From the NCBI GenBank assembly GCA_004380135.1, contig QXCR01000008.1:1-64000 (forward strand): a stretch of DNA of 64,000 nucleotides, written 5' to 3'. Every line of letters starts with the position of its first letter. The first letter of the stretch is position 1. A program made the position numbers and the translations under genes. This DNA comes from Stemphylium vesicarium (taxonomy: Eukaryota; Ascomycota; Dothideomycetes; Pleosporales; Pleosporaceae). The notes under the pieces were generated by a model. The model was not told where the DNA came from. It made no database searches and saw nothing but the letters and a program-made list of their open reading frames with translations. This document shows, one piece after another, positions 35,989 to 47,027 of this stretch.

Positions 35989-38498
35989 CAGTGTTGAGTA
36001 GTAGCGGATGACATGTTTATCGTGGTCCCGCGATAAATGGGGGTAGATAAACAAGAGAGATGTGACGCCTATAATAAATTGCTACTCTGCCGTCTCTTTT
36101 TAATGCGCATTTGATGAACATGAGGAAAGCGTATATTATCCCCATGGCTGATGTCAAGGCTAGGGAGACCACTTTGCTTGAACTCATCTCATTGAACGCC
36201 AAGCGTAAGCCTGAAAAGTGCCTTTTCCCTATCCTTGCGACCCTGACTGCGTGGTCACAGCGCTCGATACGAAGAATCATTCTTCGAGCCTCTCTATCGT
36301 CTGTATCTGCCGGAATGTGATATTCCCGATGGCTTTCTCCTTCTGAATGCCGTCAACAGGATGCTCTGGACGAGCCACTCCAGAGATTCGCATTGAGCCA
36401 GAAGAAGATGGAGGTTCTGGATGGCTCACGTGATTCCCAGCCCTCACGGTACTGAAATCAGGGAATTCTGCCTTAAGACGCCAGAAGAAGTCAAAAACGC
36501 CTGAATTCGGAAGAGCTCAAAACGTGCTCGTGGGCTGTGTTCATCGGCCTCTTTATTAGCCATGGTCTGATCACAGCTCGTACTGAGCGATCATAACGAG
36601 ATCGGTGTGCGCCTGCACCGCGCGACGTCGTTCGCAATGTCACCTGTTGTATATACTAGGGTTGAAGTGCCTGAGCATGTAACGCAGCTCAGGAACAGCA
36701 CATGAAATTCAGTCATCTCTTGAGAAAGTGCACGAAGCCCTATCAGCTTTGTCAGTCAATCAGTCCAAGCCAAAGACCATTACTCGTCATTAGCCAGACG
36801 ATCTACGCGCACAGTACCGACCAGAGCGCATATTTTCCGCTTTTGCTTGTTCAGTTATAAGCCACAATGATTATCTGCTTTCGACAGCTGGGTGCGAAAC
36901 TTCCTGTTGCGGCAATGTTCAGAAACCGCATTCTGGCACCGTGACGTTTTGCTACCGATGTCGGGTGACTAAAACTAAAGCACGGTACGAAGAAACAAAA
37001 ATCGTCGTCTCGAAAAATGCAGTGGACTAAACCGAAAAGGTTCTTTCTACTGCACTTTAGATTTTTGGCTTGGTTGGATACAAGATTTTCTTGATGCTTT
37101 GCCTTTCGCTCGTGGAGCAATAGATGCAGGAGTTAGAAAGCCCTGTTTCTCGAGACGGAAGCGACCATGACTCGGCAGTCGTGCTAGTGCAAGATTTTAT
37201 TCTCCTTTTTGCCGTCAGCTTTCGATGGAAATGCTGGCTTTCCTGTTCTGGTATCTGAACGACCGCTGGTGGAGATTGAAGTTGTGGAGTTTGGACCGGT
37301 AGCTTCTGTGAGGTTGAAGCTTGGACCCCTGGGTTGAGTCGGAGACAATGTATGACAAACCTTTCTTCTGTTTGCTAGATTTCCGTCCATACCCATCTGC
37401 AAGCACTCTTTGTATGCGTCAGCAGATGGACATGTCTGCTCGCATGACCTTGCCGACTGACAGTACGTGGCACCGGCAAGCTTGCTCTCTCGCACAACAC
37501 GTCTCTTCCTCCCACGCAAACTTCTTGCTTTCTTTTTGGATCTGGGGCCCCGTGGTGTCCTCGCTACCACACTTGCCCAAGGCCGAGAGCCAGCCTCCCT
37601 ACTCTCGGTCCCAATCTTTCTCGCGTATCCGCTGTTCTGGTTGGCAGATCGCTGCCAGATAGCGGGATCTACACACATCGATACTTTTGCTGCTTTCCTT
37701 CCTCTTCTGGTATATCTGGGCCGTTGGGGCGCATGTCAACCGTGGGTTCTGGATACAAAAGTGGAATGGCGTCCCGGGAGCGAGGTTGTGACAGCCGTTT
37801 GCCGCAATCGATGAGTTTGTTGTATACTGCCTCTTTTGGCAATGTAATCGCTGGCTAGCTGTCATAGATGACTGATGGTCGCCGTCGGGGTGGCGTATGG
37901 CACAAGGGGGTTGTTGGCAGGCCTTTGATGCACGTCTTTGTGACTGCTGGCGCGCTTGCAATCATATCCCCATTTATGTAGAGGTCATGTAGGGCTCTTG
38001 CTTGCAACATGTAAATAAGTCTTGAAATGAATATATAGAAGCCTCAGGCAGAGTGGAGATGTCTGAAAACACCTGCGAGACTTCACGTCACTGCAAAGGC
38101 CAGAACTCCCATCTACACAGCCACGCCATGGCAAGCCCCACAAAGCGTGGCGCAACCACGGACGCATCCAACATCTCATCTGAACAGCATCTCGCAGCCG
38201 TCCGGGGCCGGATCCGTCCCCGCGCCATCGCGAACAGGAAATGCGCGTCTCACGTAGTGACCCAAACCAGAGTGGGCTGGCATTGCCTTGCCGCAGCTTC
38301 CAGGTTAGCGCAACGATGACGTACATGGTCGCGGATGCTTGCGCAAATCCCTCCAGGAACATCACCGACACACAATCCACGTTGACCTTTCTTCCCTTTT
38401 CCCTACAACGAATTACCTTTTTGTGATTCTTCTCCTGGTCCTTAAACCTCTTCACTTATTTCGTAAACCCTGATCGCTCTCACGACACCGTCTTTATC
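35989..38498. other. gene-poor stretch
   Basis: About 2.5 kb. A 164-codon minus-strand frame (37184-37678) is low-complexity and lacks any domain. The last 450 bp are the promoter and leader (CT-rich) of the small membrane-protein gene. No RNA gene found. Confidence 0.45.
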
Positions 38499-39272
38499 AT
38501 GGATGTACGTATCTCCATTAGCTAAAGCAATGGCTGGAGACTTTCCAAGGCGAATAAAAGCTGATGATAATTTCTAGGTTTACTACTTCTACTCGTACGG
38601 CACTGCCGCATGGCTCAGTAAGCTCATCCTGAAGATTGTTGCGATCTTTTACAGCGTGCTAACATGGACAACAGTGACGCAAGCCGCGCCCCTCATCAGC
38701 TCCCCAACAATGATAGTAGCATTGTTGTCGCCCGAGGTCCGCGAAGCCACAAGTACGTACACAACAAGCTTCTAGATGAAAACGGGAATGGTTGTGCTAA
38801 CAAGAGGAATAGCTCTTGAAGTCTACTTCTCCCGATCGCTAGGCTTCACGCTTATAGCATTGGGTATATTGGCTGTATTGCTCACAGGCTCTGTCCCACT
38901 ATCCAGTCGTCTGTCCGAGGGTATGTTCTTTCTATTGAACGGCTCCTCTCCCTGAGTATATTAGTTTAATACCATGCAGGCGCAACAACCCAAGCCGAAG
39001 ACCCCAAAGCACCTTACGCCCTCCCTACGCTCACTATAACCGCCATGTTCCACGCTGTCTACGCATTCTACGGCTATGCCATGTGGACCAAGACAGGCGT
39101 CATGGCTTTCAGTCTGGGCACGCTGGGTTCCGGTTTCCTTGCCGTAGTGGCGCTGTGGTGCATTCTCTTCGCTAGCAGCAATGGCAGGATCAGCAGGAAG
39201 ACGGGTGCAGACAAGAGGACCAGTGGATTCCCGTTCAAGAACGCTGAGGCGGACAAGAGGAAGGGCAAATAA
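38499..39272 (+). CDS. small conserved fungal membrane protein, five exons
   Basis: Exons: 38499-38504 (6 nt, Met-Asp), 38578-38617, 38675-38752, 38813-38920, 38980-39272, giving 174 aa with every phase matching. The protein has about four hydrophobic segments: YSYGTAAWLMTQAAPLI, then TLIALGILAVLLTGSVPL-like, TLTITAMFHAVYAFYGYAM and FLAVVALWCILFASS. A short basic, Lys-rich tail follows. I recognise it as a conserved fungal family without known function. A first exon of only two codons means that simple frame-finding sees only the last exon. Strong support comes from five consecutive in-phase GT-AG introns of 51-73 nt. Confidence 0.85.
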
Positions 39273-39634
39273 ATGTGTCGCCAATGCTGCGCTTCATGAA
39301 ATAAGCCGTTGTGGAAGGTTTCGGATGAAGGACGGCGGACATGAATGACATGTTCGCGATGCACGGGTCGGAAGGTGCATGAGATGGGTGTCATTGTGAA
39401 AGGCACTTGGAAAAGTTGCATCACATTACAAGGTCGTCTTTGTAGTCAAATGAAGCGAGCCTGTCTATTTTGAAAGCGTGGAATCGATTGGTATCTTGAC
39501 CCTAAAACACGCGCCAGATCCAGTGAAGCATACATGCAGCCTATCCCATATTGATACATGGACGTGTCCAAGAAAAATGAATTACCATCCGCTATGACCC
39601 AAACTCACGGTGTGCATGTCGTAGTCCACGCTTC
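39273..39634. other. convergent intergenic region
   Basis: About 360 bp between two convergent genes; two 3' untranslated regions expected. Nothing else seen. Confidence 0.5.
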
Positions 39635-40981
39635 CTAAGGCGCGGTGACCTGAGGTTGGGCTTCCTCTTGGTGTCTGATGTCGGCTGGCGGTGGCTTAAA
39701 TGGCTGAAGCTCTTCCTTGATCATTGGTCGCTGAGCCTGGGCGGCATCCTCGCGCCACCAAGGTAATTTCCCATCCTTGGGTGCAATGGGTAGCGATTTG
39801 GAGGGTAGAATATCGTTCTCGACAGACTGCCAGCCTTCCATGTCTTCAGGCATGCCTTCTTCGATGCGTCTCCGTCGCTCCGTCGCTGCTTGTGCCTCCA
39901 TAAAGTTCTCGAATAGCAACTCCTTTGCCTGCCATTCCTCCTGACGTTGTCTCTCCAGCTCCTCAGCTTCGGCACGTAGTTGCTCGCCCTCCTTGGTCGC
40001 CCACTGTAACTGTCTGCGCAGTAGCTGGAATAGCTCATTTGCGGGTTTCCTGAGCTCGTCGGCCGTGAACTCAATGTCTGGTGGGAATTGCACGAGCGTC
40101 GGGCCAGATGGGCTCGCGAGGTCTTGCAGGTAAACGACGTTGTTATGCGCGTAGTCGTGGTCGGAGGCGGGTGCAGCGGGCGGGATTGTCGCGCTGTTGG
40201 GTGGATGCGAGTGTGATGATGGGGAGCCGGGGGTTGAGGCCTTGTCTTGCGGCAGCTTCTTGGCTTCGTTGTTGAGAACGAGCTTCAGACGCTGCTTGTT
40301 GTTGGTAGGGTTGGAGGAGTGATGTTTCGGTACGGGGTCCGAGGGTCGTAGAGCTTCGGTCTCGTGGACTGTACGCATGTGTTTGGCGAGCGCGTCGGAG
40401 CGGGTGAAAGAGCGGTCGCATTCTGGAGGGGGTTAGATAGTGCTTCAGGTATAGATGTCGGAAATGAATCATGTACCTGGGAGTGTGCAGTAGAATGGCT
40501 TCTCTCGCGTGTGAGAGCGCATGTGCGCCCTTAATGCATATCCACTGGCGTGCGGTATGCCCTTCCTAGTGCAATCGCTCCATTCGCAGCTGTACTTCTT
40601 CTGCCTTGTTCCGATGTGGTCGTCATGAAGATGCTCGACCAGGTTGTCCATGTTCTGCAAGTCGCCCGCTGTGCAGCCATCCCATTTACATATGGTGACC
40701 TGCTCCTGGCCGTAGTCGTCATCTTGCGACATGCCCGGGTGGTGGTGCGGCGATGCCGGTACCGAGCCATCTGTGTCTTCGGACAAATCCTCGTCTAGTT
40801 CTGGCGGCATCGTGTTGATAGGAGCTGGGGGCGACGAGGGCGCGCGGATGTTCAGGCGTGGTCGCTTGCTGGGGCGCTGGTCGTGGTCAGGTGTGGCTTC
40901 GTAGCTGCGTTGACGGCTGCCTTTTACATCTTCGGGAAAATCATCGCTACCATATTCGGAGAGATCTGAAGGGGAATCCAT
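39635..40981 (-). CDS. C2H2 zinc-finger protein, Iec1-like (INO80 complex)
   Basis: Exons (minus): 40981-40477 and 40422-39635, giving 430 aa with exact closure. Zinc fingers lie at about residues 99-195: CKWDGCTAGDLQNMDNLVEHLHDDH, shortened here to CKWDGC...HLHDDH, then CEWSDCTRKGIPHASGYAL with HMRSH, and CTLPECDRSFTRSDALAKHM with H. The intron splits the third finger. This arrangement matches the GLI/YY1-like zinc-finger protein that is the Iec1 subunit of the INO80 chromatin-remodelling complex in fission yeast; I assign it by resemblance only. The N-terminus is acidic/Ser-rich with a PSKRPRLN nuclear-localisation-like patch. The C-terminus contains a coiled coil (about 290-350). The start is the first ATG in frame (MDSPSDLSEYG); an upstream in-frame extension has no ATG. 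Confidence 0.85.
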
Positions 40982-41480
40982 GTTCGCGACTGGGTGAATG
41001 CGCTGGCGGTGAGGTGGATGGGCGCGTTTGCGTAAGGGAGCGTGTTGCACACCTCCCAACCGGCGCGCGCTGGACGTCTAGCGGAGGTGCAGGGGCCATG
41101 CGTTTAGCTTCCGGCGCACTTTTCTGGCCAGCGAATCTTACTCTTCTCCAACACTTCGCCCTTACACACAATGTCATATTTGTTCGCAATTTTAGATGGC
41201 TCTGCCTTCATGCGCGGCGAAATTCATGTTTGATTCACTAACTCTCTAGAATACGGCGCATGTAAGTACATTTCACTCTCTACCACTCTCTCCCACTCCC
41301 TCCTCTATGATGATTTATTCCAGAGTTCTGCAATTCCAAAGAGCTGCCTCACGGTGACTCGAATGCGGATTAGCTCATACACTACACATACACCTGACCC
41401 TCTACTCTCTCATGCAATGAAACTTGTTATGTATTACATCTACAGTGCTGACAAGTATCCTTGACTAGGTCAACAATCAC
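40982..41480. other. intergenic region
   Basis: About 500 bp: the promoter of the zinc-finger gene and the 3' end of the aldo/keto reductase gene. No supportable gene. Confidence 0.5.
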
Positions 41481-42573
41481 CTATGCGAAAAGCAACTTCG
41501 ACATGGCTTCATTGTACCGTCCGCCAATGACCGGGAACTTCTTCAACATCTCGTCCAGCGCCTTCATATCCTCGTCATTGAGCTTCGCCGGCTTCGTGTT
41601 CTCCTGAATTCTTTCCGATGTGGTGGCACCTGGGATAGGAATAATAGTGGGCATACCCTTGGCACCGCTCTGCGCAAGCACCCAGCCCACCGCAATCTGA
41701 GCTGGCGTGACACCCTTAGCCTTGGCCATGTCCTCAACGGCGTGGAGCAGCTTGATGTTCTCATCGAAGACGTCGGGTTGGAACCTATCAAAGTGCAGCA
41801 GCGGGGAGTCGGGCTCAATGTCGCTATGCTTCTTGTACCTGCCCGTCTGATAGCTGGTCAGTGGTAGGTCATCTGTGTGGAGAGCGGTATACTTACAAGG
41901 AAGCCTTTTCCTAGGGGAGAGTATGCGATGATGGTGATACCCAGCTCTGCGCAAGTTGCTGCCACGCCATTCTCGAGAATGTCTGTTGACCAAAGCGAAA
42001 ACTCAACCTCCACAGCGGAGATTGGATGCACGCTATGGGCCTTGCGAATGGACTGCGCGCCAACCTCTGACAAGCTTATACCACCGAGCTTGCCATCTTT
42101 GACGTACTCTGCAATGTAGCTAATAGTCTCTTCGATTGGCGTGTTGGGATCCACCCTGGCGCACTCGAACAAATCGAGGCTCTTCTTGCCGTCCAACACC
42201 CTGAGACATTCGTCAATACTTCGCCTGACGTTCTCCCGGCTGCCATCGGGCATCATTTCACCCTTCTTGAGACCGCCCTTGATGGACAAAACAACCTTGT
42301 CTGCATCGCCGGGGTACTTGGTGAAGTACTCGTTGAGGAGGTGGAGAGAGTTGCGCTCAGGCGTTCCGTAGAGCTCTCCGCCGTTCCAGTTGTTCGCGCC
42401 GAGAGAAAGCGCAGTGCGCATAGCTTCGTAGCTCTGCTCCGCTGGCGGTGGGTTCTGGCGCCATGTGAGGCCTGTAATCGTCAACACCTGTGACTTGCAC
42501 GGTAGGTGATGAACAACGTACCCATGAGTCCGTAGCCAACTGGCCCTACATTCTTTCCAACGAGTTGAGGCAT
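41481..42573 (-). CDS. aldo/keto reductase, pyridoxal-reductase-like
   Basis: NADPH-dependent aldo/keto reductase of the AKR8 type; the fission-yeast member plr1 reduces pyridoxal in the vitamin B6 salvage pathway. Exons (minus): 42573-42522, 42471-41897, 41846-41481, giving 330 aa with exact closure. Seen: PVGYGLMGLTW at the barrel start, NNWNGGELYGTPERNSL (catalytic Tyr region), DKVVLSIKGG (catalytic Lys), LDLFECARVDP in place of the usual catalytic His region (typical of this subfamily), GGISLSEVGA, and IIAYSPLGKGFLTGRYK near the NADP-binding end. IPIPGATTSERIQEN is the typical cofactor-binding loop. The cytosolic location is inferred from the absence of signals. Pyridoxal is the likely substrate but is not proven by sequence. 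Confidence 0.92.
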
Positions 42574-43182
42574 CTTGATGTCTGTCGTGTGCGAAGTTTT
42601 TTGTTTTTTTCTGATAGATAGTTGGTGGGGTAAATATAAATCGATGATATCACCGTGATTACACCGTTTCTTATTTGTACCGCTTGTTGATGATATCTCT
42701 TCACTCTCGTCAGGAACCCGGATTCTTATATACTCAATTGAAGCTCTTCTCGGGCCCGAAACTTTTGGTTATGTAACGCACCTGATGACGCCAAGTGCGT
42801 CTACATGCATCATGCATCTAACCGGGCGAGCGCTTTTACCATCTTAACTCCGTTCGACCAATGAGCGTGTAGTGTGACACGGACCCATGGACTTAGGGCA
42901 TGTCCGATGCGCGGGATGCGAGCACTGTTGAAGGTCTAGACTAGGTGGTGGGTGATTTCAACGGATGAAGAATGCGTGACATGTTCGTATAGATGGGTAG
43001 GAACTGTGTAGGGTGCCTGATGAGTAGAACAAAAAGGGCTCGAAAAGACGCACACGTAAAGTATCTTCGTACAATAACTTTGTCTATGTCTATGGTTCTA
43101 CGCTAACATACACACGAAACCCAACAACATCGGTGGGTGCCCCCGCCCCTACTTTCCACACCCCAGTGTTGGAGTCGCAATC
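42574..43182. other. intergenic region
   Basis: About 600 bp between two minus-strand genes. It contains the reductase promoter, with a T-rich tract just upstream of its start, and the ceramidase 3' end. No gene seen. Confidence 0.5.
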
Positions 43183-44296
43183 TCACAATCCCTTCTTTCC
43201 CTCCGCACCCTCCTGATCAACACCATCCATGTCCCTGAGCACAGCCCTAACCGGCCACACAAACCCCTCCTCCACCTTCCCCGTCTCCCCCTCTTCAATC
43301 GTGACCAGATACTCCACCAATGCCATACCCACATACGCGCCAATCGCCGTGAAGATATGCCACCAGCCATGCAACTCGAACAAGAAGCCCCAAGGCAGTC
43401 CCACCCAATGCTTAAACCTCGTAACATAGCTACAAGCATGGAAATCGATGTTCCAAAGAAAGTAACCGAACAGACCGGTTGAGATGCCAAATGTAGCCAG
43501 CTTACCCAGTTTCTTGCGCGCCGCTTCATCAGCGACCTGTTTCTTGATGAGCGCGCGAGCGTGCTTGGATACAAGGTAGATCATGACCGCGAACGCAATC
43601 TCATGCATGATGATCTCGTCGGCCCAAACATGGTAGATGGAAATGGGGATCAGACTACCAAGGATATAAGCCGTGTACTTCTGGCGTTCGGCGGCTGTGG
43701 CTTGGTAACAGAGAAGCTGGTGCAAGACGGCGCCTACAGCCAGGAACATGGATAAATCGTCGCCCATTTGCGAGTGGTACTTTAGCGTGGCGTCTAAACG
43801 CACGTGTACGAAAGTCAGTATTTGTCTCACATGCAGTTCGTACAGGGAAACTTACGAAACCAGGCGGAGAGGACGCCTACGCCGATTAGACCCCAGTAGG
43901 GAAATGCGAGCGTCGAAATTAGTCCGCCCTCTAGTTTGGGCGCGACGCGCCGCAGGCCGTGGATCCCGTAGATTACTACGTGCGCATTGTGTGAGTAACT
44001 TTCGCCCGGATGAATTAGGTTAGAGGTGAGTACAAACCGTATATCATGTTGGTGAGTGTGTTGACGAATTCTCCAATGTACGGTGTGACGATGTAGTCCT
44101 TGATTCGTGTGAGTCTTTTATCATCTTGCTATACCACTAAAGGGTCCAAGTACCTCTTCACAGAAGCTCCGTTAAGTCAGCCAAGCCATAACCTTCATGC
44201 ATGCAGGTGCCGAACTAATACTCACTTGTGATTCGACGTTGTCGGGCCGTAGGCTCCCACCGCGAAGGCCGACGGGTAGTCCCATCGCAGTTGCAT
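43183..44296 (-). CDS. alkaline ceramidase (YPC1/YDC1/ACER family)
   Basis: Membrane hydrolase of the endoplasmic reticulum/Golgi that splits (phyto)ceramide into sphingoid base and fatty acid. Exons (minus): 44296-44226, 44166-44154 (13 nt), 44098-44038, 43975-43856, 43793-43183, giving 291 aa with exact closure. Family motifs: NFCEEDYIVTPYIGEFVNT (the microexon encodes NFCEE), IYGIHGLRR, HATLKYHSQMGDDLSM (zinc ligands His and Asp) and ELHGWWHIFTAIGAY (two zinc-ligand His). About seven transmembrane segments are visible. The C-terminus is acidic/basic and ends in GKKGL; this fits yeast Ydc1/Ypc1, whose tails carry ER-retention-like lysines. The 13-nt second exon is essential to the first conserved motif and supports the model strongly. 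Confidence 0.95.
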
Positions 44297-44700
44297 CGTG
44301 ATATGATGTTAGACTCCACACGAATGGTGCGGTGTTTGATTGATAATGGCGGGTTGTGAGGATCCCCTTAAAGTCAAAGTGGCTTTAAGTCGAGGGTGCA
44401 AGCTATGACCAGATGAACAGCGGGTTCCACGCAGCACGCTAGGAATGAACAGAACGGGCGGCACAGGCAGGAAGAGGGTAAGTGAAGCGAGTAGGAAAGT
44501 AATTGTCTTGATGAAGGTTGCTTACAGTAGCTACAGGTTCGCGAGCCAACAACTAGCTCTGCAGAAGAAGAAAAAAAGCATTTCCGACGACCACACTCTT
44601 GCATGTAAAGCAGTCAACACCTGGACCACTGCGCGAAGGCATCCATGCGCTCCGCAACATCATTGGAAGCAAAAAACTGCGTACTGTTCATCAGAAACAC
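44297..44700. other. intergenic region
   Basis: About 400 bp: the ceramidase promoter and the flank of the tRNA gene. Nothing else supported. Confidence 0.5.
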
Positions 44701-44706
44701 AAAAAA
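44701..44706 (-). terminator. RNA polymerase III terminator of the tRNA gene
   Basis: On the minus strand a run of six T lies three bases after the discriminator base of the tRNA-Pro gene, the normal Pol III stop signal. Confidence 0.8.
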
Positions 44707-44745
44707 GGTGGGTCTTACCGCGACTCGAACGCGGGGCCTCTCGCA

Positions 44746-44763
44746 AGCTGTGCTTGGGTGTTA
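44746..44763 (-). other. ordinary tRNA intron (18 nt)
   Basis: Placed between base 37 and 38 of the tRNA-Pro, where nuclear tRNA introns are cut by the tRNA splicing endonuclease. The intron contains ACCC, which can pair with the anticodon-loop GGG, as is usual for such introns. Confidence 0.8.
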
Positions 44764-44788
44764 CCCTAAGCGAGAATCATACCACTAG

Positions 44789-44837
44789 CTAATAGATTAT
44801 TAGTATTTGGGTGTTAGGAGTGGATTGTAATGCTTAC
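44789..44837 (-). other. 49-nt spliceosomal-intron-like insertion in the tRNA D arm
   Basis: Minus strand: begins GTAAGC, contains CTAAC (44817-44813) and TACTAAT (44805-44799), and ends ATTAG. Size, donor, branch and acceptor all match the protein-gene introns of this window. Its removal restores the TGGTCTAGTGG A-box sequence exactly. There is no base ambiguity at the junction. Confidence 0.8.
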
Positions 44838-44848
44838 ACCATAAGACT

Positions 44849-47027
44849 AAACTTAATGTCAGAATTGAATTGAATGAATGTTGGACAGTGGTGTCGTACC
44901 CGTTGTTGATGGAAACGTTGACAATTATGATGTACATATTATTAGTTCATAATGAGCTCCCCGTGCGGTGAAAGGGAAAATCCTTTTCCATAAGATGAAA
45001 AAGCCAAGACTAGACGGTGGGGGCAGGGAAAACGGGATTTTAGTTGGGTGGAGCCTGGCAAAAGGGTTGCTCTGGACGGCTAGGGGCGGGGCAGAGGTCG
45101 CGAACACTGACGAGTCATTCACGCCGACGGCTCACCGCGATCGCGAACTTGAGACCACCGCTGGAGGGAGATTGACTGTAGATGCCAATTGAGCGAAAAT
45201 CATCTCTTAACGGTGTATGCCGTTCTCATTTTGGTCGAGTTAGAATAAGAGACTTCGACATATCGCTGTGCGTAATCTGGATTATGTTCGTGCAGCTGAC
45301 CCGTTCATTAGAATAAACCGTATGCTCAACGATAATTGTTGAAAGAAGCGCGGAAGTTAATTATGTAGTTCAATCGTCGCAAGCAAAAGCTATCGAAATC
45401 GATTTGGTCGGTATGCTCACGATCGTAGAGCTTCAGGCAATAATTTAAATACATTTCAGTGCTTCGGCTTTCTTACATACTTTGTCCAATGTAATTTCTA
45501 CTGGCGCACACCATATTGAACGCATCTCATACGCCACTTGTAATCGCGCTTTCTTCCATTCTGCATCCAGTCCAAGAAAAACATTTTGGTATCAATCTCA
45601 GGGTTCCAAACATACACAAGTAGTTTGTATTTACGCCTGGACCCTTTCCGGTCACTATTACCTCGGTATGATGGTGGGTACCAATCTTCCTGCAACATCT
45701 TGCAGTATCGGCCCATCTCTTGAACCCGAGACACATGGTTTTCGAAACTCTGCCAGTTGCATCGTAGGAACAGGCCATGATCGACCAGAAATACAAGAAA
45801 ATAGCGACAACACTTCTTGTGTTATTGCAGATTGACGTTGCAACCCGACATCGTGTGCATACGCTGCGCCATGACAACGCTGATCTCACATCGCATGTGA
45901 ATAAAGCAGCCTGCATACTCCCTTTGAAATCAGTGCGGGCTGGAATAGGCACAGTAGTAATGTGAACAAGGCGTATGATGGCCTGACACTGTATCATCTC
46001 TTGCGTCATCAAACTCTGGTCCCATGCAGCTTTTACTTTCTTCGGCAAGGCCAACACGCATGGAAAACCACGACGTAACAATTTCGCCTGTAATGACGGC
46101 TCCAGATACCAAGCAGCTAAGTCTTGACTGTCAAATACCGGGGTATTCTCCACACTGCTATGACGATAGTGTGCGCGCGTGCATGAGCTTGGGGAAAGAC
46201 AAAGATGGAGATGCGAGCTTATTAGTCACTCAGGTGAACGCGACCCTCTCGCGAACATCCATCAGCGCACATTATTACCCTGTGCGATTTTGAACGTCCA
46301 TAAGAATGCGATGCGATTTAACGAGGGTAAAAGTCGGAAGATAAGGTCGGACATTGCCAAGCTTGGGAACGATCGCGATTCCACCCCAAGCTTATGCACA
46401 TCGATTGTCACCACCCTCTGTTGCATTCCTGCCCAATCACCTCGCGATCGCGCGGATACAGTAACGCATATGGGAAGAATTCCACCCCCCTCGTATCACA
46501 TGTTACATCGTCGCGTGTAAGCCATGCGCGGTCGCAAGGAGCGGTCGAATCACAGCAATCCCCAGAAAAGAAGCCGCCGGTTTAGAGACGGCGCCACTGA
46601 CGCACCCACATGCACAACGCGGTTGAGGCGATCTCCACAAACTCTTGAACGCGCTCGTCTCCACCTCAAGCTAACACCAACATCTCCAGACGCAGTTATT
46701 CCGCCAATCAACAAGGATCGGAGGCTGACTCGTCCTCGTTTCTTCCCGACGGCCACGACGGCACGCTGTTCGGCATGTTGCCGCTATGCTCAGGTGGGAA
46801 GTATGGCATTTTAACCAATTTAGCCAGCCAACGAGTGTTTCGGTATGGGGTTGTTCAGCGGAGTCATGTCTCCAGCGGGAATGCACGCTTCAAGCGAAAT
46901 GTTTAGCATACCGTCATTTAGTGCCGACATGTTCAAGCTTTATATTCGAGCTGTCTGTCTGCGAACGTGGGTCGCGAGATCAACCCACTGTTTCAATTGA
47001 AGCTCTGGAGAGCCCCCGGTCGTCGAG
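44849..47027. other. gene-poor stretch
   Basis: About 2.2 kb with an AT-rich part (45200-45480). A 208-codon minus-strand frame (45527-46153) has no ATG and no domain. The last 200 bp are the sugar-transporter promoter. No gene supported. Confidence 0.45.

Larger units (their letters stand above)
44710..44848 (-). tRNA. tRNA-Pro (anticodon AGG), with ordinary intron and an extra GT-AG insertion in the D arm
   Basis: Read on the minus strand. The acceptor 5' strand 44848-44842 pairs with 44717-44711 at six of seven positions (first pair A-C). The anticodon stem is CTCGC/GCGAG, the loop TTAGGG/T with anticodon AGG at 44767-44765. The T stem CCGCG/CGCGG is perfect with loop TTCGAGT (B box). The discriminator is C at 44710, as in yeast tRNA-Pro. 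An 18-nt intron sits at the standard place after base 37. The D-arm sequence TGGT/CTAGTGGTATGATT, characteristic of fungal tRNA-Pro, is interrupted after TGGT by 49 extra bases. Either the insertion is removed from the transcript or this is a pseudogene; the otherwise intact body and terminator argue for recent or continuing function. Confidence 0.85.

Noticed and set aside
37184..37678. 164-codon minus-strand frame rich in Ser/Arg
   Set aside because: No domain; codon pattern unlike neighbours; cannot be told from chance.
45527..46153. 208-codon minus-strand frame
   Set aside because: Starts with GTG, no ATG; no recognisable motif.
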